A stretch of DNA of 64,000 nt, from NCBI GenBank assembly GCA_964640655.1, contig CAZXFT010000001.1:62001-126000 (forward strand), in the 5' to 3' direction. A model generated the notes under the pieces. The model did no database searches. It worked only from the letters and a program-made list of their open reading frames with translations, and was not told the DNA's origin. Of this stretch, positions 33,640 through 43,705 are shown in pieces (the first letter of the stretch is position 1; each line of letters starts with the position of its first letter). The DNA comes from BJGO01 sp964640655 (lineage in GTDB: Bacteria; Bacteroidota; Bacteroidia; Chitinophagales; UBA10324). The position numbers were made by a program, and so were the translations under genes.

Positions 33640-34086
33640 TTAGCCCTTCTTAACCTTCACTGCTGTAAAGCCTTTGGGGCTTTGTTCCACTTCAAAAGAA
33701 ACCATATCATTCTCTGAAATTTTATCTGTCAGAGAGTTGATATGTACAAAAAATCTTTCCTGTGTTCCGGCTTCTTCAATGAAACCATAGCCTTTGCTTT
33801 CATTAAAGAACAATACTTTTCCGTGATGAATGGCATCAACCGGTTCATCGCTGCGGTGTGGCGTGCTTATAACGATGTCTTCAGCCGCTACTTGTTTTTT
33901 TAACAATGGATTTTGCGGGGTGTCAGAGATATTTCCAAACTCATCAACATAAGCAATCATACTGTCGAAGCCACCTGCTCCGGCATTTTGCTTGCGTTCT
34001 TCCATACGTTGTTGTTTGTCTTGTCTTTTCTTAAGACGTTTCTTTTCTTTTTCTTTTTTGTTGAAGGTTTCTTTCGATTTGGCCAT
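33640..34086 (-). CDS. Cold-shock-domain protein with basic N-terminal extension
   Basis: 148 residues. The first about 35 are almost all Lys/Arg/Glu/Gln (KEKEKKRLKKRQDKQQR), a likely helical RNA-contact arm. A linker follows, then a cold-shock domain from about 86 (HGKVLFFNESKGYGFIEE, with FFVHINSL). This N-terminal extension is typical of larger Bacteroidota cold-shock-domain proteins. It lies 222 bases upstream of the DEAD-box gene on the same strand, and all three RNA-chaperone genes here share orientation. Confidence 0.85.
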   Translation of the reverse strand: MAKSKETFNKKEKEKKRLKKRQDKQQRMEERKQNAGAGGFDSMIAYVDEFGNISDTPQNPLLKKQVAAEDIVISTPHRSDEPVDAIHHGKVLFFNESKGYGFIEEAGTQERFFVHINSLTDKISENDMVSFEVEQSPKGFTAVKVKKG

Positions 34087-34268
34087 GTATTGATATTAAT
34101 GATTAAAGTGTTTCGTACTGTTTCCGGTATGCGAGATTAACAAAACCCTAAAATGAAAAACTGATTCTAAACTGAAACACTTTTGAAGTGTATGGACAGA
34201 AAAAGATGTCCTGTTTTATTGGTGTGATTAATTCCGTGTGAGCAAAAATACTCTTTTGAATACAGAGG

Positions 34269-34892
34269 CTAATTCAATTTTCTGCCTAATCCATGTTTTC
34301 TCATGAAGTACGCTATAAAAAAACTTCCAACTACTGTTGGAGCTAACCACGGTACCCAATAAGGTTGAATTTGAACATTTACTACCAGCACTGCAGTGCT
34401 GGTAGCAATGTATGAGCCTATCATTCTGCCAATATGTGTTTGCAACCAACTCAACTTTTTAGGAGTTTGGGTTCTGCTGCGATAGTAAAGCAAAGCATCC
34501 TGCACTCCCATAGCTGCGGTAATACCGCCAAATACCATAAGCACCACCATCATCTGTGTTATCATCCATACTCCTGTAATGATAGCGGCAATACTCATCA
34601 GCCAGTCATACCAGAGTGCCTCAAAAAGTTTGTTTTGTATGCTGCGCCATCCGGTGTACATCATGTATGCAGTAAAAATGGCAATGCTGAAAAGAAAAGG
34701 ATTGGGTTTCAATACGCACATCACAAGAGCGGATATAATAGCCAAGAGCATCCCTAATAAATATCCTTTGCCTGAAGTCTTATGAAGTCGTTGGCCCTTT
34801 TTTGTGCTCATGGCAATAAATCCAAGTATGAGCGCTGCTGTTCCTCCGGTAATGTGAGTATAGAGTAGCCAGGTATAGATATTTTCATTCAT
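34269..34892 (-). CDS. DUF2306-like multi-pass membrane protein
   Basis: 207 residues with about six membrane segments (LLYTHITGGTAALILGFIAM, GYLLGMLLAIISALVMCVL, LFSIAIFTAYMMYTGW and others). The pattern of His in the first helix and KGQRLHKTSGKGY between helices is like DUF2306 and similar putative haem- or quinone-linked membrane proteins. The C-terminus is basic (RKHGLGRKLN). It is divergent from the tricorn-type protease gene. Function unknown. Confidence 0.6.
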   Translation of the reverse strand: MNENIYTWLLYTHITGGTAALILGFIAMSTKKGQRLHKTSGKGYLLGMLLAIISALVMCVLKPNPFLFSIAIFTAYMMYTGWRSIQNKLFEALWYDWLMSIAAIITGVWMITQMMVVLMVFGGITAAMGVQDALLYYRSRTQTPKKLSWLQTHIGRMIGSYIATSTAVLVVNVQIQPYWVPWLAPTVVGSFFIAYFMRKHGLGRKLN

Positions 34893-35019
34893 AGTCTAGG
34901 TTGCATTAATGCAAGATAGAAGAATAAATAAAATTTGATAATGTACATTCTACGTTCATGTATTTCAACTAAACACAAAGGTTGGTTATAACTACATTAG
35001 CTGCTTCAAAAAAAAGGAT

Positions 35020-38000
35020 ATGAATCTGAGATTTTATTTTGCTTTCTGTCTGACACTTTGCGCATCATCCACATTGTTCGCGCAAGAATCAAGACTGTTA
35101 CGCTTTCCTACAATCTATAATGATAAGATAGTATTCAGTTATGCCGGTGATTTGTATGTAGTGAATAAAAACGGAGGTACTGCATCGCGATTAACATCAC
35201 ATATCGGATACGAAATGTTTGCACGCTTTTCTCCCGACGGAAAAAACATTGCTTTCTCGGCACAATATGATGGCAACACCGAAGTATATGTAATTCCTGC
35301 TGAAGGTGGCGAGCCTAAACGAGTAACCTATACTGCAACACTGAACCGCGATGACCTTAGTGATCGAATGGGACCAAACAATGTCGTGATGACCTGGAGA
35401 GATAATAACAGCATTGTCTATCGCAGCCGTAAACAAACGTTCAATGATTTTAAAGGACAGCTTTTTGTTGCCAATATCACTGGTGGACTCAGTGAAGAAC
35501 TGCCTTTGCCTACTGGTGGATTTTGTTCTTTCAATTCAGATAAATCGCAGATGGCATACAACCGCATCTTCCGCGAGTTCAGAACCTGGAAATATTATCA
35601 GGGAGGCATGGCAGACGACATCTGGATATATGATTATAAATCCAAACAAACCATCAACATCACAAACAACAAATCACAGGATATACAGCCTATGTGGTTT
35701 GGAGACCGCATTTATTTCCTCAGCGACCGTGACCGCACAATGAATTTGTTTTGTTATGACACAAACACCAGACAAATACGCAAGGTAACTACCTATTCAG
35801 ACTATGACATTAAGTTCCCTTCAGCGGGCAATAACGCTATCGTATTTGAACGGGGAGGTTTTTTGTACGTGATGGATGTACCTTCTGAAACGATCAGGAA
35901 AATAGAAGTAATAATTAACAGCGATAACATATATAGCCGCAGTACATTAATAGATGCATCAAAAAATGTTGAAAGCGTTAGCATTGGATCGGACGGTGCG
36001 CGACTGCTTGCTGTTGGTCGTGGCGATGTTATAACTATTCCCTCAGAAAGTGGAATTACCAGAAACTTATCTCAAACATCTGGAGCACACGAACGAAATG
36101 CAGTATGGAGCCCTAATGGCAAATACATTGCGTATATAAGTGATGCAAGTGGTGAAGATGAAATTTATATTCAGATACCTGACGGACAGAGTAAACCTCA
36201 GCAAATAACCACTAATGGCGATGTATATAAATATGAATTACAATGGAGTGCTGATAGTAAAAAAATCATGTGGGGTGATAAAAAACACCGTTTACAGTTT
36301 GTTGACATAGAATCAAAGAAAATAACTGTGCTGGATATTTCTGATTGGGCTGAGTTTCGCGACTATAACTGGAGCCCCGACAGCAAATGGGTGGTCTATA
36401 CCAAGGAAGTGGAGTATCAAAAAGATAAAATCTATTTACAGAATGTCACTACCTCGCAAAAGATTGAAGCAACCGACGGCTGGTTCGATTCATACAATCC
36501 TTCATTCAGCAGCGATGGAAAATATCTGTATTTCATTTCGCGTCGCGATTTCAATCCGACATTCTCAAATACCGATTTTCAAATCAGTTATAATGATATG
36601 GCTCGTCCATATATGATTGTGCTGGCTAAATCAACAGCCAATCCTTTTGCTCCGATAAATGATGATGTTAAAGTCATGAAAGAATCAGATTCGGATTCAA
36701 AACCATCGAATGATAAATCAAAGTCCGACATTAAGAAGCCCGAGGAAAAAACCGACAACGCAATTAAAGACATAGTTATTGATGCCGATGGAATTATATC
36801 ACGCACCATAATGATAGATGTGGATGCGGGTAGTTACTCCAACCTCGAATCGTCAGGAGATAAGCTGTATTACATGTTCAATAAAACCGGAGAAAAGCGC
36901 CGAATGATGATTTATGATCTCAAGCAAAAGAAGCAAACCGAATTGGGTGAAGCAGGATATTTTCAATTGAGCGCTGACCATAAAAAGATGTTGGTGAAAA
37001 AAGGAGAGAGCTATTATGTAATTGATGTGCCAACGGCAAAATTAGATTTAACAAAATCGGTTGATTTATCTAATATGAAGTGGTTGGTGAATAAAAAAGA
37101 AGAATGGAATCAGATATACAATGAAAGCTGGAGACAAATGCGAGACTTCTTCTATGCACCCAATATGCATGGCGTTGACTGGAAAGCTATGAAAGAAAAA
37201 TATGCAGTGATGCTACCTTATGTGAATCATCGCATGGATTTAACTTATCTCATTGGAGAACTCATAGGCGAGTTGAATGTAGGCCATGCATATACAGGCG
37301 GAGGCGATGTGCCTAAAGTGGATAAGATTAAACTCGGATTACTTGGTGCCAGGCTGGTTCGCGATGAGAGTGGTTATTATCGTATAGAGAAGATTCTGGA
37401 TGGTGCTAACTTCTCGAAAGACCTGCGCTCGCCGCTTACAGAGGTTGGAGTGAATGTAAAGCGCGGCGATTACATTATCGCTGTCAACGGAACAGCAACT
37501 AACACGGTAACTGATATTTATCAGCTGCTGATAAATACTGCTGATAAGCAGGTTGAGTTATTGGTTAATTCAAAACCTTCTGCCGATGGTGCTAAAAAAA
37601 CTATTGTTGTGCCTTTGTCAGATGAGAGTAAGCTGTATTATTACAACTGGGTACAGAGCAACATACGTTATGTGGACTCTGTGAGCAATGGCAAAATTGG
37701 ATACTTGCACGTTCCCAATATGGGAGTTGAAGGATTAAATGAGTTTATGAAATATTTCTATCCACAAATAAATAAGAAAGCCTTAATAATTGATGACAGA
37801 GGTAATGGTGGCGGATTTGTATCGCCATTAATAACAGAAAGATTAAACCAGAAACTGGTCTATTATGAATTTATGCGCAATGCTATGGGTAAGCCAGACC
37901 CTGATGGACAATATGGACCTAAGGTGTTGTTGCACGATCACTACTCAGCAAGCGATGGAGATATTTTTCCGTATCGATTTAAAAAATATCAGTTGGGCAA

Positions 38001-38289
38001 AACCATTGGTACGCGTAGTTGGGGTGGGGTTGTAGGTATTCGCGGTTCATTACCTTTTGTGGATGGAGGTATATTAAATCGTCCGGAGTTTGCTCCCTTT
38101 CTGGCAGATGGTTTTGTGATTGAAGGCTACGGTATCGACCCCGATATTGAAATTGAAAACGATCCGGCTCGCGAATTTGCCGGAATCGATGATCAGTTGA
38201 TTAAAGCTATTGAAGTATTGCTTGAAGAGCTTAAAACCAAAGAACAAACCACTCCGCCTATACCTAATTATCCTGATAAGAGCAAGTAG
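35020..38289 (+). CDS. Tricorn-type serine protease (S41 family)
   Basis: 1089 residues with a signal peptide (about 1-21, ending LFAQ), unlike the cytosolic archaeal tricorn. An N-terminal beta-propeller with TolB/WD-like repeats (ARFSPDGKNIAFSAQYDGN, AVWSPNGKYIAYISD, YNWSPDSKWVVYTKE) spans about 25-540. A charged linker rich in Ser/Lys/Asp is at about 545-590. A PDZ domain (about 770-860) and the S41 catalytic domain follow, with the nucleophile Ser in HYSASDGDIFPY and the GTRSWGGVVGI segment. It degrades oligopeptides, probably in the periplasm. The subtilase follows 54 bases later and is likely co-transcribed. Confidence 0.92.
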   Translation: MNLRFYFAFCLTLCASSTLFAQESRLLRFPTIYNDKIVFSYAGDLYVVNKNGGTASRLTSHIGYEMFARFSPDGKNIAFSAQYDGNTEVYVIPAEGGEPKRVTYTATLNRDDLSDRMGPNNVVMTWRDNNSIVYRSRKQTFNDFKGQLFVANITGGLSEELPLPTGGFCSFNSDKSQMAYNRIFREFRTWKYYQGGMADDIWIYDYKSKQTINITNNKSQDIQPMWFGDRIYFLSDRDRTMNLFCYDTNTRQIRKVTTYSDYDIKFPSAGNNAIVFERGGFLYVMDVPSETIRKIEVIINSDNIYSRSTLIDASKNVESVSIGSDGARLLAVGRGDVITIPSESGITRNLSQTSGAHERNAVWSPNGKYIAYISDASGEDEIYIQIPDGQSKPQQITTNGDVYKYELQWSADSKKIMWGDKKHRLQFVDIESKKITVLDISDWAEFRDYNWSPDSKWVVYTKEVEYQKDKIYLQNVTTSQKIEATDGWFDSYNPSFSSDGKYLYFISRRDFNPTFSNTDFQISYNDMARPYMIVLAKSTANPFAPINDDVKVMKESDSDSKPSNDKSKSDIKKPEEKTDNAIKDIVIDADGIISRTIMIDVDAGSYSNLESSGDKLYYMFNKTGEKRRMMIYDLKQKKQTELGEAGYFQLSADHKKMLVKKGESYYVIDVPTAKLDLTKSVDLSNMKWLVNKKEEWNQIYNESWRQMRDFFYAPNMHGVDWKAMKEKYAVMLPYVNHRMDLTYLIGELIGELNVGHAYTGGGDVPKVDKIKLGLLGARLVRDESGYYRIEKILDGANFSKDLRSPLTEVGVNVKRGDYIIAVNGTATNTVTDIYQLLINTADKQVELLVNSKPSADGAKKTIVVPLSDESKLYYYNWVQSNIRYVDSVSNGKIGYLHVPNMGVEGLNEFMKYFYPQINKKALIIDDRGNGGGFVSPLITERLNQKLVYYEFMRNAMGKPDPDGQYGPKVLLHDHYSASDGDIFPYRFKKYQLGKTIGTRSWGGVVGIRGSLPFVDGGILNRPEFAPFLADGFVIEGYGIDPDIEIENDPAREFAGIDDQLIKAIEVLLEELKTKEQTTPPIPNYPDKSK

Positions 38290-38343
38290 TAAAATTTTCA
38301 GAACTATTTTCGTTAAACATTAATCATACACAACAAACTTTCA

Positions 38344-39903
38344 ATGAAATTAAAATCAATCTCTTTTTTGCTCCTGATGTTGAGCACTTTTATGGCATCC
38401 GCTCAAGACACTCCCAAAGACTGGATGCTCAAATCTCCCGTAAATGGCATCTATGGTATGGATGTGGACGGCGCTTACAAATTTTTAACGGGTAAAAAAT
38501 CTTCTACAGTCATTGTTGCTGTAATAGATTCCGGTGTTGAAGTGGACCACCCCGATTTAAAAGACAATATCTGGGTTAACACAAAAGAAACCCCTAACAA
38601 TGGTATTGATGACGATGGCAACGGGTATATTGATGATATCCATGGATGGGATTTCATTGGTGGTAAAAATGGCGATGTTCATCAAGACACATACGAGATA
38701 GCACGCTTATATAAACTCTATACTGACAAGTTTGCCAATGTAAATCCAACTACACTCAGCGGAGATGATAAAGTGAAATATGAAGAGTATCAGAAAATAA
38801 AACCCAAGTTTGAAGCAGATAAAAAAGAAGCAGATCAGGAGTATGCTTTCTATGAACAGATATACACGTCTATTACCAAACTTCTTGACGAAATGGGAAA
38901 TAAAGAACCAAATGCAAACGATCTTGATCGTTTTAAAACTGACGATAAACAACTGGCAACTGCAAAATTGATTTTACAATCTGTTATTAGTAAAGGCAGC
39001 AAGGTAGCTGATGTTGTAGAAGAGTTGGCAGAGGGTAAAAAATATTTTGAGAGCAAGTCGAAATATGGGTTAAACCCTGATTTTAATCCGCGCACTGTTG
39101 TTGGCGACAATTACGAAGATGCTAACGATCGCAACTATGGCAATAATGAAGTGGAAGGCCCCGATGCGTTGCACGGTACACATGTTAGCGGTATTATCGG
39201 TGCTATTCGTAATAACAATGTTGGAATAGACGGCGTGTGTGCTGATGTTAAAATTATGGTAATACGTGCAGTACCCGATGGCGATGAACGCGATAAGGAT
39301 GTGGCTAATGCGATTTTATATGCAGTTAACAATGGGGCTAAAGTCATCAACATGAGTTTTGGTAAGCAATATGTATACAACAAGAAAGCTGTTGACGACG
39401 CCATTAAATATGCTATGAGCAAAGATGTGTTATTGGTTCATGGAGCGGGTAACGATGCATTGAATTGTGACCAGGTCGTTGTCTACCCCAACGATCAATT
39501 ATCAGATAAAACGGTAGTTAATAATTTCTTGAATATTGGAGCAAATGATATCTCCGGCAATACGGCATCTTTTTCAAACTATGGAATCAAGAACGTGGAC
39601 ATATTTGCACCAGGGGTTCAGATTTACTCTACTATGATTGATTATACTTACAAATATCTTGATGGAACCAGCATGGCATCGCCGGCTGCCTGCGGCGTTG
39701 CTGCATTAATACGCTCATACTATCCTAACCTTACGGCTTCGCAGGTAAAAGACATTATGATAAAATCGGCATACAAGCCAAAGTTGAAAGTGTCATTGCC
39801 GGGTAGCGATAAAAAGAAAACTACCTATAAAAAACTTTGTCTTGCCGGTGGGATGGTGAACGCATTGAATGCTGTTAAAATGGCAGATGGCATGTCTAAA
39901 TAA
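38344..39903 (+). CDS. Exported subtilisin-like (S8) serine protease
   Basis: 519 residues; signal peptide about 1-21 (ending ASAQ). Catalytic Asp62 is in VIDSGVEVDHP, His277 in LHGTHVSGIIGA and Ser443 in DGTSMASPAACG. Between Asp and His lies a charged, helical insert of about 170 residues (roughly 100-265, Lys/Asp/Glu-rich), far longer than in classical subtilisins. There is no separate propeptide or C-terminal sorting domain, so it is probably periplasmic. A strong terminator follows. Confidence 0.93.
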   Translation: MKLKSISFLLLMLSTFMASAQDTPKDWMLKSPVNGIYGMDVDGAYKFLTGKKSSTVIVAVIDSGVEVDHPDLKDNIWVNTKETPNNGIDDDGNGYIDDIHGWDFIGGKNGDVHQDTYEIARLYKLYTDKFANVNPTTLSGDDKVKYEEYQKIKPKFEADKKEADQEYAFYEQIYTSITKLLDEMGNKEPNANDLDRFKTDDKQLATAKLILQSVISKGSKVADVVEELAEGKKYFESKSKYGLNPDFNPRTVVGDNYEDANDRNYGNNEVEGPDALHGTHVSGIIGAIRNNNVGIDGVCADVKIMVIRAVPDGDERDKDVANAILYAVNNGAKVINMSFGKQYVYNKKAVDDAIKYAMSKDVLLVHGAGNDALNCDQVVVYPNDQLSDKTVVNNFLNIGANDISGNTASFSNYGIKNVDIFAPGVQIYSTMIDYTYKYLDGTSMASPAACGVAALIRSYYPNLTASQVKDIMIKSAYKPKLKVSLPGSDKKKTTYKKLCLAGGMVNALNAVKMADGMSK

Positions 39904-39922
39904 TAATTTCTCATAAATAAAT

Positions 39923-39948
39923 AAAAAGCCTCCGGTCGGAGGCTTTTT
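39923..39948 (+). terminator. Terminator after the subtilase gene
   Basis: An 11-bp perfect stem AAAAAGCCTCC/GGAGGCTTTTT with a 4-base loop. The T-run is contained in the right arm; the symmetric A/T flanks would let it work in both directions. Confidence 0.9.
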
Positions 39949-40004
39949 ATTTTCTATCACGCACTAAAAATTTTCAGTACTTCGCAAACGATTATCAAGC
40001 AATA

Positions 40005-41300
40005 TTGAAAGCACTGATACTTTGTAACGACTTTCCTCCCCTGAACTCCATCGGAGCACAGCGTCCGTGGTATTGGTATAAATATTTTAAGGAGTTTGGC
40101 ATTGAACCGGTGGTGGTAACCAAAAACTGGAAGGGGCTTTCATCTACACCAGAAGATATTGTACGAAATGTGGGGGACGATAAAGAAATAGTTGAACAAC
40201 ATCCTGAAGGTACAATTATCAGAACTCCAATTTTACTGACACCATCAGAAAAGCTTTTGCTGAAATATGGGTTGAATAGCCATGTAATCCGAAGACGTTT
40301 TTTGACCTTTATATATAAAACACTCTCATATGTTTTATTCCGATTCGATAACCATAAAACCATTTATCGTGCAGCAGAAAAATATTTACAACAAAACAAA
40401 GTAGATGTAATTATTGCTACAGGAGAACCCTTTATCCTCTTTAGATATGCACACCTTTTGAGTAAAAAATTTAACACACCCTGGGTTGCCGATTATCGCG
40501 ATGGTTGGTATCTGAATTACGTTATTCGACAGCAAAAAGGATTGTTTGCGCGCCTGATGCGACAATATGAAAAATCAATTGAAAAAAAATTGCTCAAAAC
40601 AGTTCATGCGATTACATCAACAGACCCCATCCTTTCATCAGCATTAGGTGGCATGCACCAGAAGCCGTTCGTAGTAGTGTATAATGGGTTTGAATTATTT
40701 TATGACAAGTCTTCTCAACCTACAAATGAATTACCGTTAACACTAACGCACAGCGGTACACTGACAAGTGGTCAGCGCGCCGAGGTGTTGCTGCAAGCAA
40801 TTAAAGATTTGCTGGATGAAAAAAAAATATATAAAAACGAAATAAGACTTCAGCTTATAGGTATTGATTACTTCCCGGAACAGAAGAAACGCTTTACAAA
40901 TTTTGTGGGCATTCCATCAGAATGTATTATTACCACTCCCAGGCTTAATCGACAAGAAGTTGTACGAATCAATCAATCATCCGACTATCTTTTAATCTTC
41001 TCAGATAAAAAGTTTAAATGGATTAGTGCTAAGGCTTATGAGTATCTGGCATGTAAAAGACCAATTCTTGTTATGCCTGATGATTATTCCATAATGGCCT
41101 CTTTAGTTCGTAAACTAAATGCCGGAATGGTATTAAATGAAGTGGTCGAAATCAAGGAGCTCTTATTAAAGGCTATAGAAATGAAACGTCGCAAGGAAAT
41201 TATCTCGTTCAATAATTTTTTAGAAAATGACGCTATGTTTTATACACGTCGAGAACAAACAAAAGTTCTGGCTGATTATTTAAACAAAACGTTTGTATGA
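40005..41300 (+). CDS. Glycosyltransferase (GT4-like, GT-B fold)
   Basis: 431 residues starting at TTG 40005; no ATG is near, and the TTG places the typical LKALILCNDFPPLNSIGAQRP start correctly, as in the paralogue at 42337. The N-terminal Rossmann half includes WVADYRDGW, and the C-terminal half includes a nucleotide-binding EYLACKRPILVMP region. Donor and acceptor are unknown. It belongs to the surface-glycan block. The paralogue at 42337-43644 shares the opening ILxxDFPPNxSxGxQRP and the ADYRDGW motif but is on the other strand, so a duplication is likely. Confidence 0.8.
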   Translation: MKALILCNDFPPLNSIGAQRPWYWYKYFKEFGIEPVVVTKNWKGLSSTPEDIVRNVGDDKEIVEQHPEGTIIRTPILLTPSEKLLLKYGLNSHVIRRRFLTFIYKTLSYVLFRFDNHKTIYRAAEKYLQQNKVDVIIATGEPFILFRYAHLLSKKFNTPWVADYRDGWYLNYVIRQQKGLFARLMRQYEKSIEKKLLKTVHAITSTDPILSSALGGMHQKPFVVVYNGFELFYDKSSQPTNELPLTLTHSGTLTSGQRAEVLLQAIKDLLDEKKIYKNEIRLQLIGIDYFPEQKKRFTNFVGIPSECIITTPRLNRQEVVRINQSSDYLLIFSDKKFKWISAKAYEYLACKRPILVMPDDYSIMASLVRKLNAGMVLNEVVEIKELLLKAIEMKRRKEIISFNNFLENDAMFYTRREQTKVLADYLNKTFV

Positions 41301-41346
41301 AATTGAATTTCTTCTCATCTTCACACAACACAACACGGCAGCCACA

Positions 41347-42363
41347 ATGAAACTTAGGGAGTTTATTTTTTCTGTGATAAAAAATGCAGGTGTTCGTAAG
41401 ATTCTCTATTTAAGGAAACAGAAGCAGTTGATTACAATTCTCAACTTACACCGCATCAGCAGCGAAGAAAATTTCTTCTGGCAACCATTAAGTCCTGAAA
41501 ATTTCGAAGCGTTGGTGAAGTATGCAACCACGTTCTATAATGTGGTACACTTCAATGATATTCCTAAACTGGGCCAATCTTCTGTTAAGCCACCCCTAAT
41601 ACTCAGTTTTGATGATGGTTACAGTGATTTTATTCAAAACGCCTTGCCTATATTAAAGAAATACAATTGTAAAAGCAATCACAATATTGTTGTGGATTGT
41701 GTGGAACATAACGCTACAATCTGGACTCAGCATCTGAATCATATTTTTAATGAATTGCGCTACAGGGAACATATAGGCGCTATAACCTTTAATGATATCT
41801 TAATCAATTGCAAGGGTAATGATACATTTTGGGAAGCATTATACATGGAGATGTTTTATAAATTGCTGTGGAAACGGCAGGAATTCAGAAAAGCGTTCAT
41901 AGAATATTGTTATCGGGAATATTTTATTAACCCACCACACATCAGGATGATGAATTGGGATGAAATCAGAAACTGTGTTGCGAATGGGGTTGAAATTGGC
42001 AACCACACGTATTCTCACGATTCATTTGCCAGCGACATGACTATTGATGAGATGCAACATGAAATCGTGGAATCCAAAAAGGTAATTGAAAAACATATAC
42101 AGCAGCCTTGCGAAATATTCTCGTTCCCTAACGGACAATTTAATGATACTGTATTAAACACAGTCGTAGGTGCAGGATATAAGTATCTGCTATTCGCTGA
42201 CAATAAATTTCAAGCACGCGTACTTCCATCTTCCATATCTAATCCGGATTTTGTTTCACGAATTAATATTGTTAATGAGTCTGTATCGGAGATGCTGATG
42301 CGTATTGAAGGATTTCATAATCGTCAGAGCAAGCGCCTACACACGGATGTTGTTAACGGATAG
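41347..42363 (+). CDS. Polysaccharide deacetylase family protein
   Basis: 338 residues from ATG 41347; the frame is open 54 bases further upstream but MKLREFIF is a better start. NodB-homology motif 1 is LILSFDDGYSDF (Asp pair), and motif 2 is GNHTYSHDSF (His-x3-His). The C-terminal SFPNGQFNDTVLNTVVGAGYKY is motif 3-like. The fold is a CE4 metal-dependent N- or O-deacetylase acting on sugars. An N-terminal helical stretch has no clear signal peptide. It lies 46 bases after the glycosyltransferase stop and overlaps the convergent one by 27 bases. Confidence 0.88.
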   Translation: MKLREFIFSVIKNAGVRKILYLRKQKQLITILNLHRISSEENFFWQPLSPENFEALVKYATTFYNVVHFNDIPKLGQSSVKPPLILSFDDGYSDFIQNALPILKKYNCKSNHNIVVDCVEHNATIWTQHLNHIFNELRYREHIGAITFNDILINCKGNDTFWEALYMEMFYKLLWKRQEFRKAFIEYCYREYFINPPHIRMMNWDEIRNCVANGVEIGNHTYSHDSFASDMTIDEMQHEIVESKKVIEKHIQQPCEIFSFPNGQFNDTVLNTVVGAGYKYLLFADNKFQARVLPSSISNPDFVSRINIVNESVSEMLMRIEGFHNRQSKRLHTDVVNG

Positions 42364-43644
42364 ATACTGATTGATAACATGGGCAAACAGATGTGTACGC
42401 TCCTCCCTGGAGAATGACATAATCTCTTCATCAGAAATGGATGTTTTCACTTCCTTGCCTGATTTATATTCCAGATAGAATTTTTCAAGCAATAAATACA
42501 TTTCATCCGCAGTTCGGGCAAAATATTGAACATCTCGATTTGGCATAAAGTAAGAATCATCCTTGGGAATAGTTTCAACTACAATTGCCGGTCGCCGCGC
42601 TGCGGCATATCCAAAGGTTTTTACAGGGAGTACCATAAACTGATTGCGTGGAATAAAGTTCAGCAATACGTGAGACTGCTGATGAATATCAGCGGCTAGT
42701 TTTGCGGTTACTCGTTGAGTTATTTTAATGAAATCGGGATATTTCTGGCTTAGTCTTAAAACCGTTTCATATGCTTGATTTTTTTGTAAGTCAATGCCTA
42801 CAAACAAAAACTGCTTGTCTTTCTCAGAGTATGTAGTAACAAATTTGATAAACGCTTCTTCAAAAAGATTGATATATGGGAAGTTATAAAGTATACCGGT
42901 ATATCCGACCGTAAATGTTTGTAGTTGAGCTATATGTTTTTCATACAATGAAATATCAACGCCATTTGGAATAAGATGCCCAGGCTTATTTATTGTTTCA
43001 GAAATTCTTTGAGCCAGAAAAGGAGTTACAGTGGTGAGGCATAATATGTTCTTAGTGAACTTGCGTTCCAGGTACAATTCAGTTTTATTTAATAAACGAT
43101 TAAATAGAGAATCGTTTTTTCTGTTATAGCTGTCGGCCCATCCATCACGGTAATCAGCAATCCATGGAATGTAGAATTTTTTATTCAATAGATAGGCATA
43201 ACGGAATAGCACAAATGGTTTTCCCGTAGCTATTATGAGATCAATTTTTTCAGTTGCAGCAATTTTATTTGCTTCGCGATATATATCTGCTGTAGGGTCT
43301 AAGGCAAAAGTGAAATATTGACCAAGATAATTACTGAAGGAAACTACTTTTCTTAATAATGAAAAATGATCCTTGCCCTGTTTAATAATTAACCGGTCAC
43401 GAAGTGTGGATGTGTAGGGAACCCGAATCAAGCGACCGTAATCATATTTTTCATCTGTAATTTTTCTTTCTATGGAACTACGTATCATATCTTCCGGCGA
43501 ACTCAGACCTTCGTCCCAATGTCGTGTAATAATTATGGGATAATATCCAAACTGATGAAAATATTGAAGCCAGGAATATGGTCGTTGTCCGCCAACCGAT
43601 GTATTGGGAGGAAAATCATAAGCCAGGATCAATATTTTTTTCAT
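42337..43644 (-). CDS. Glycosyltransferase (GT4-like), paralogue of the one at 40005
   Basis: 435 residues from ATG 43644; a TTG lies three codons upstream, but the ATG gives the canonical MKKILILAYDFPPNTSVGG. WIADYRDGWAD is conserved with the 40005 paralogue, as are the middle region (LIIATGKPFVLFRYAYLLNKKF) and the C-terminal half. The last 27 bases overlap the deacetylase gene tail to tail. It is divergent from asnB. Sugar specificity unknown; probably a surface-polysaccharide enzyme. Confidence 0.82.
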   Translation of the reverse strand: MKKILILAYDFPPNTSVGGQRPYSWLQYFHQFGYYPIIITRHWDEGLSSPEDMIRSSIERKITDEKYDYGRLIRVPYTSTLRDRLIIKQGKDHFSLLRKVVSFSNYLGQYFTFALDPTADIYREANKIAATEKIDLIIATGKPFVLFRYAYLLNKKFYIPWIADYRDGWADSYNRKNDSLFNRLLNKTELYLERKFTKNILCLTTVTPFLAQRISETINKPGHLIPNGVDISLYEKHIAQLQTFTVGYTGILYNFPYINLFEEAFIKFVTTYSEKDKQFLFVGIDLQKNQAYETVLRLSQKYPDFIKITQRVTAKLAADIHQQSHVLLNFIPRNQFMVLPVKTFGYAAARRPAIVVETIPKDDSYFMPNRDVQYFARTADEMYLLLEKFYLEYKSGKEVKTSISDEEIMSFSREERTHLFAHVINQYLSVNNIRV

Positions 43645-43705
43645 TGCCGTCAAAAGTAAGTATTCTCAAAAGCAGCATCTGCTTTTCATCACTTAATATT
43701 GTACT

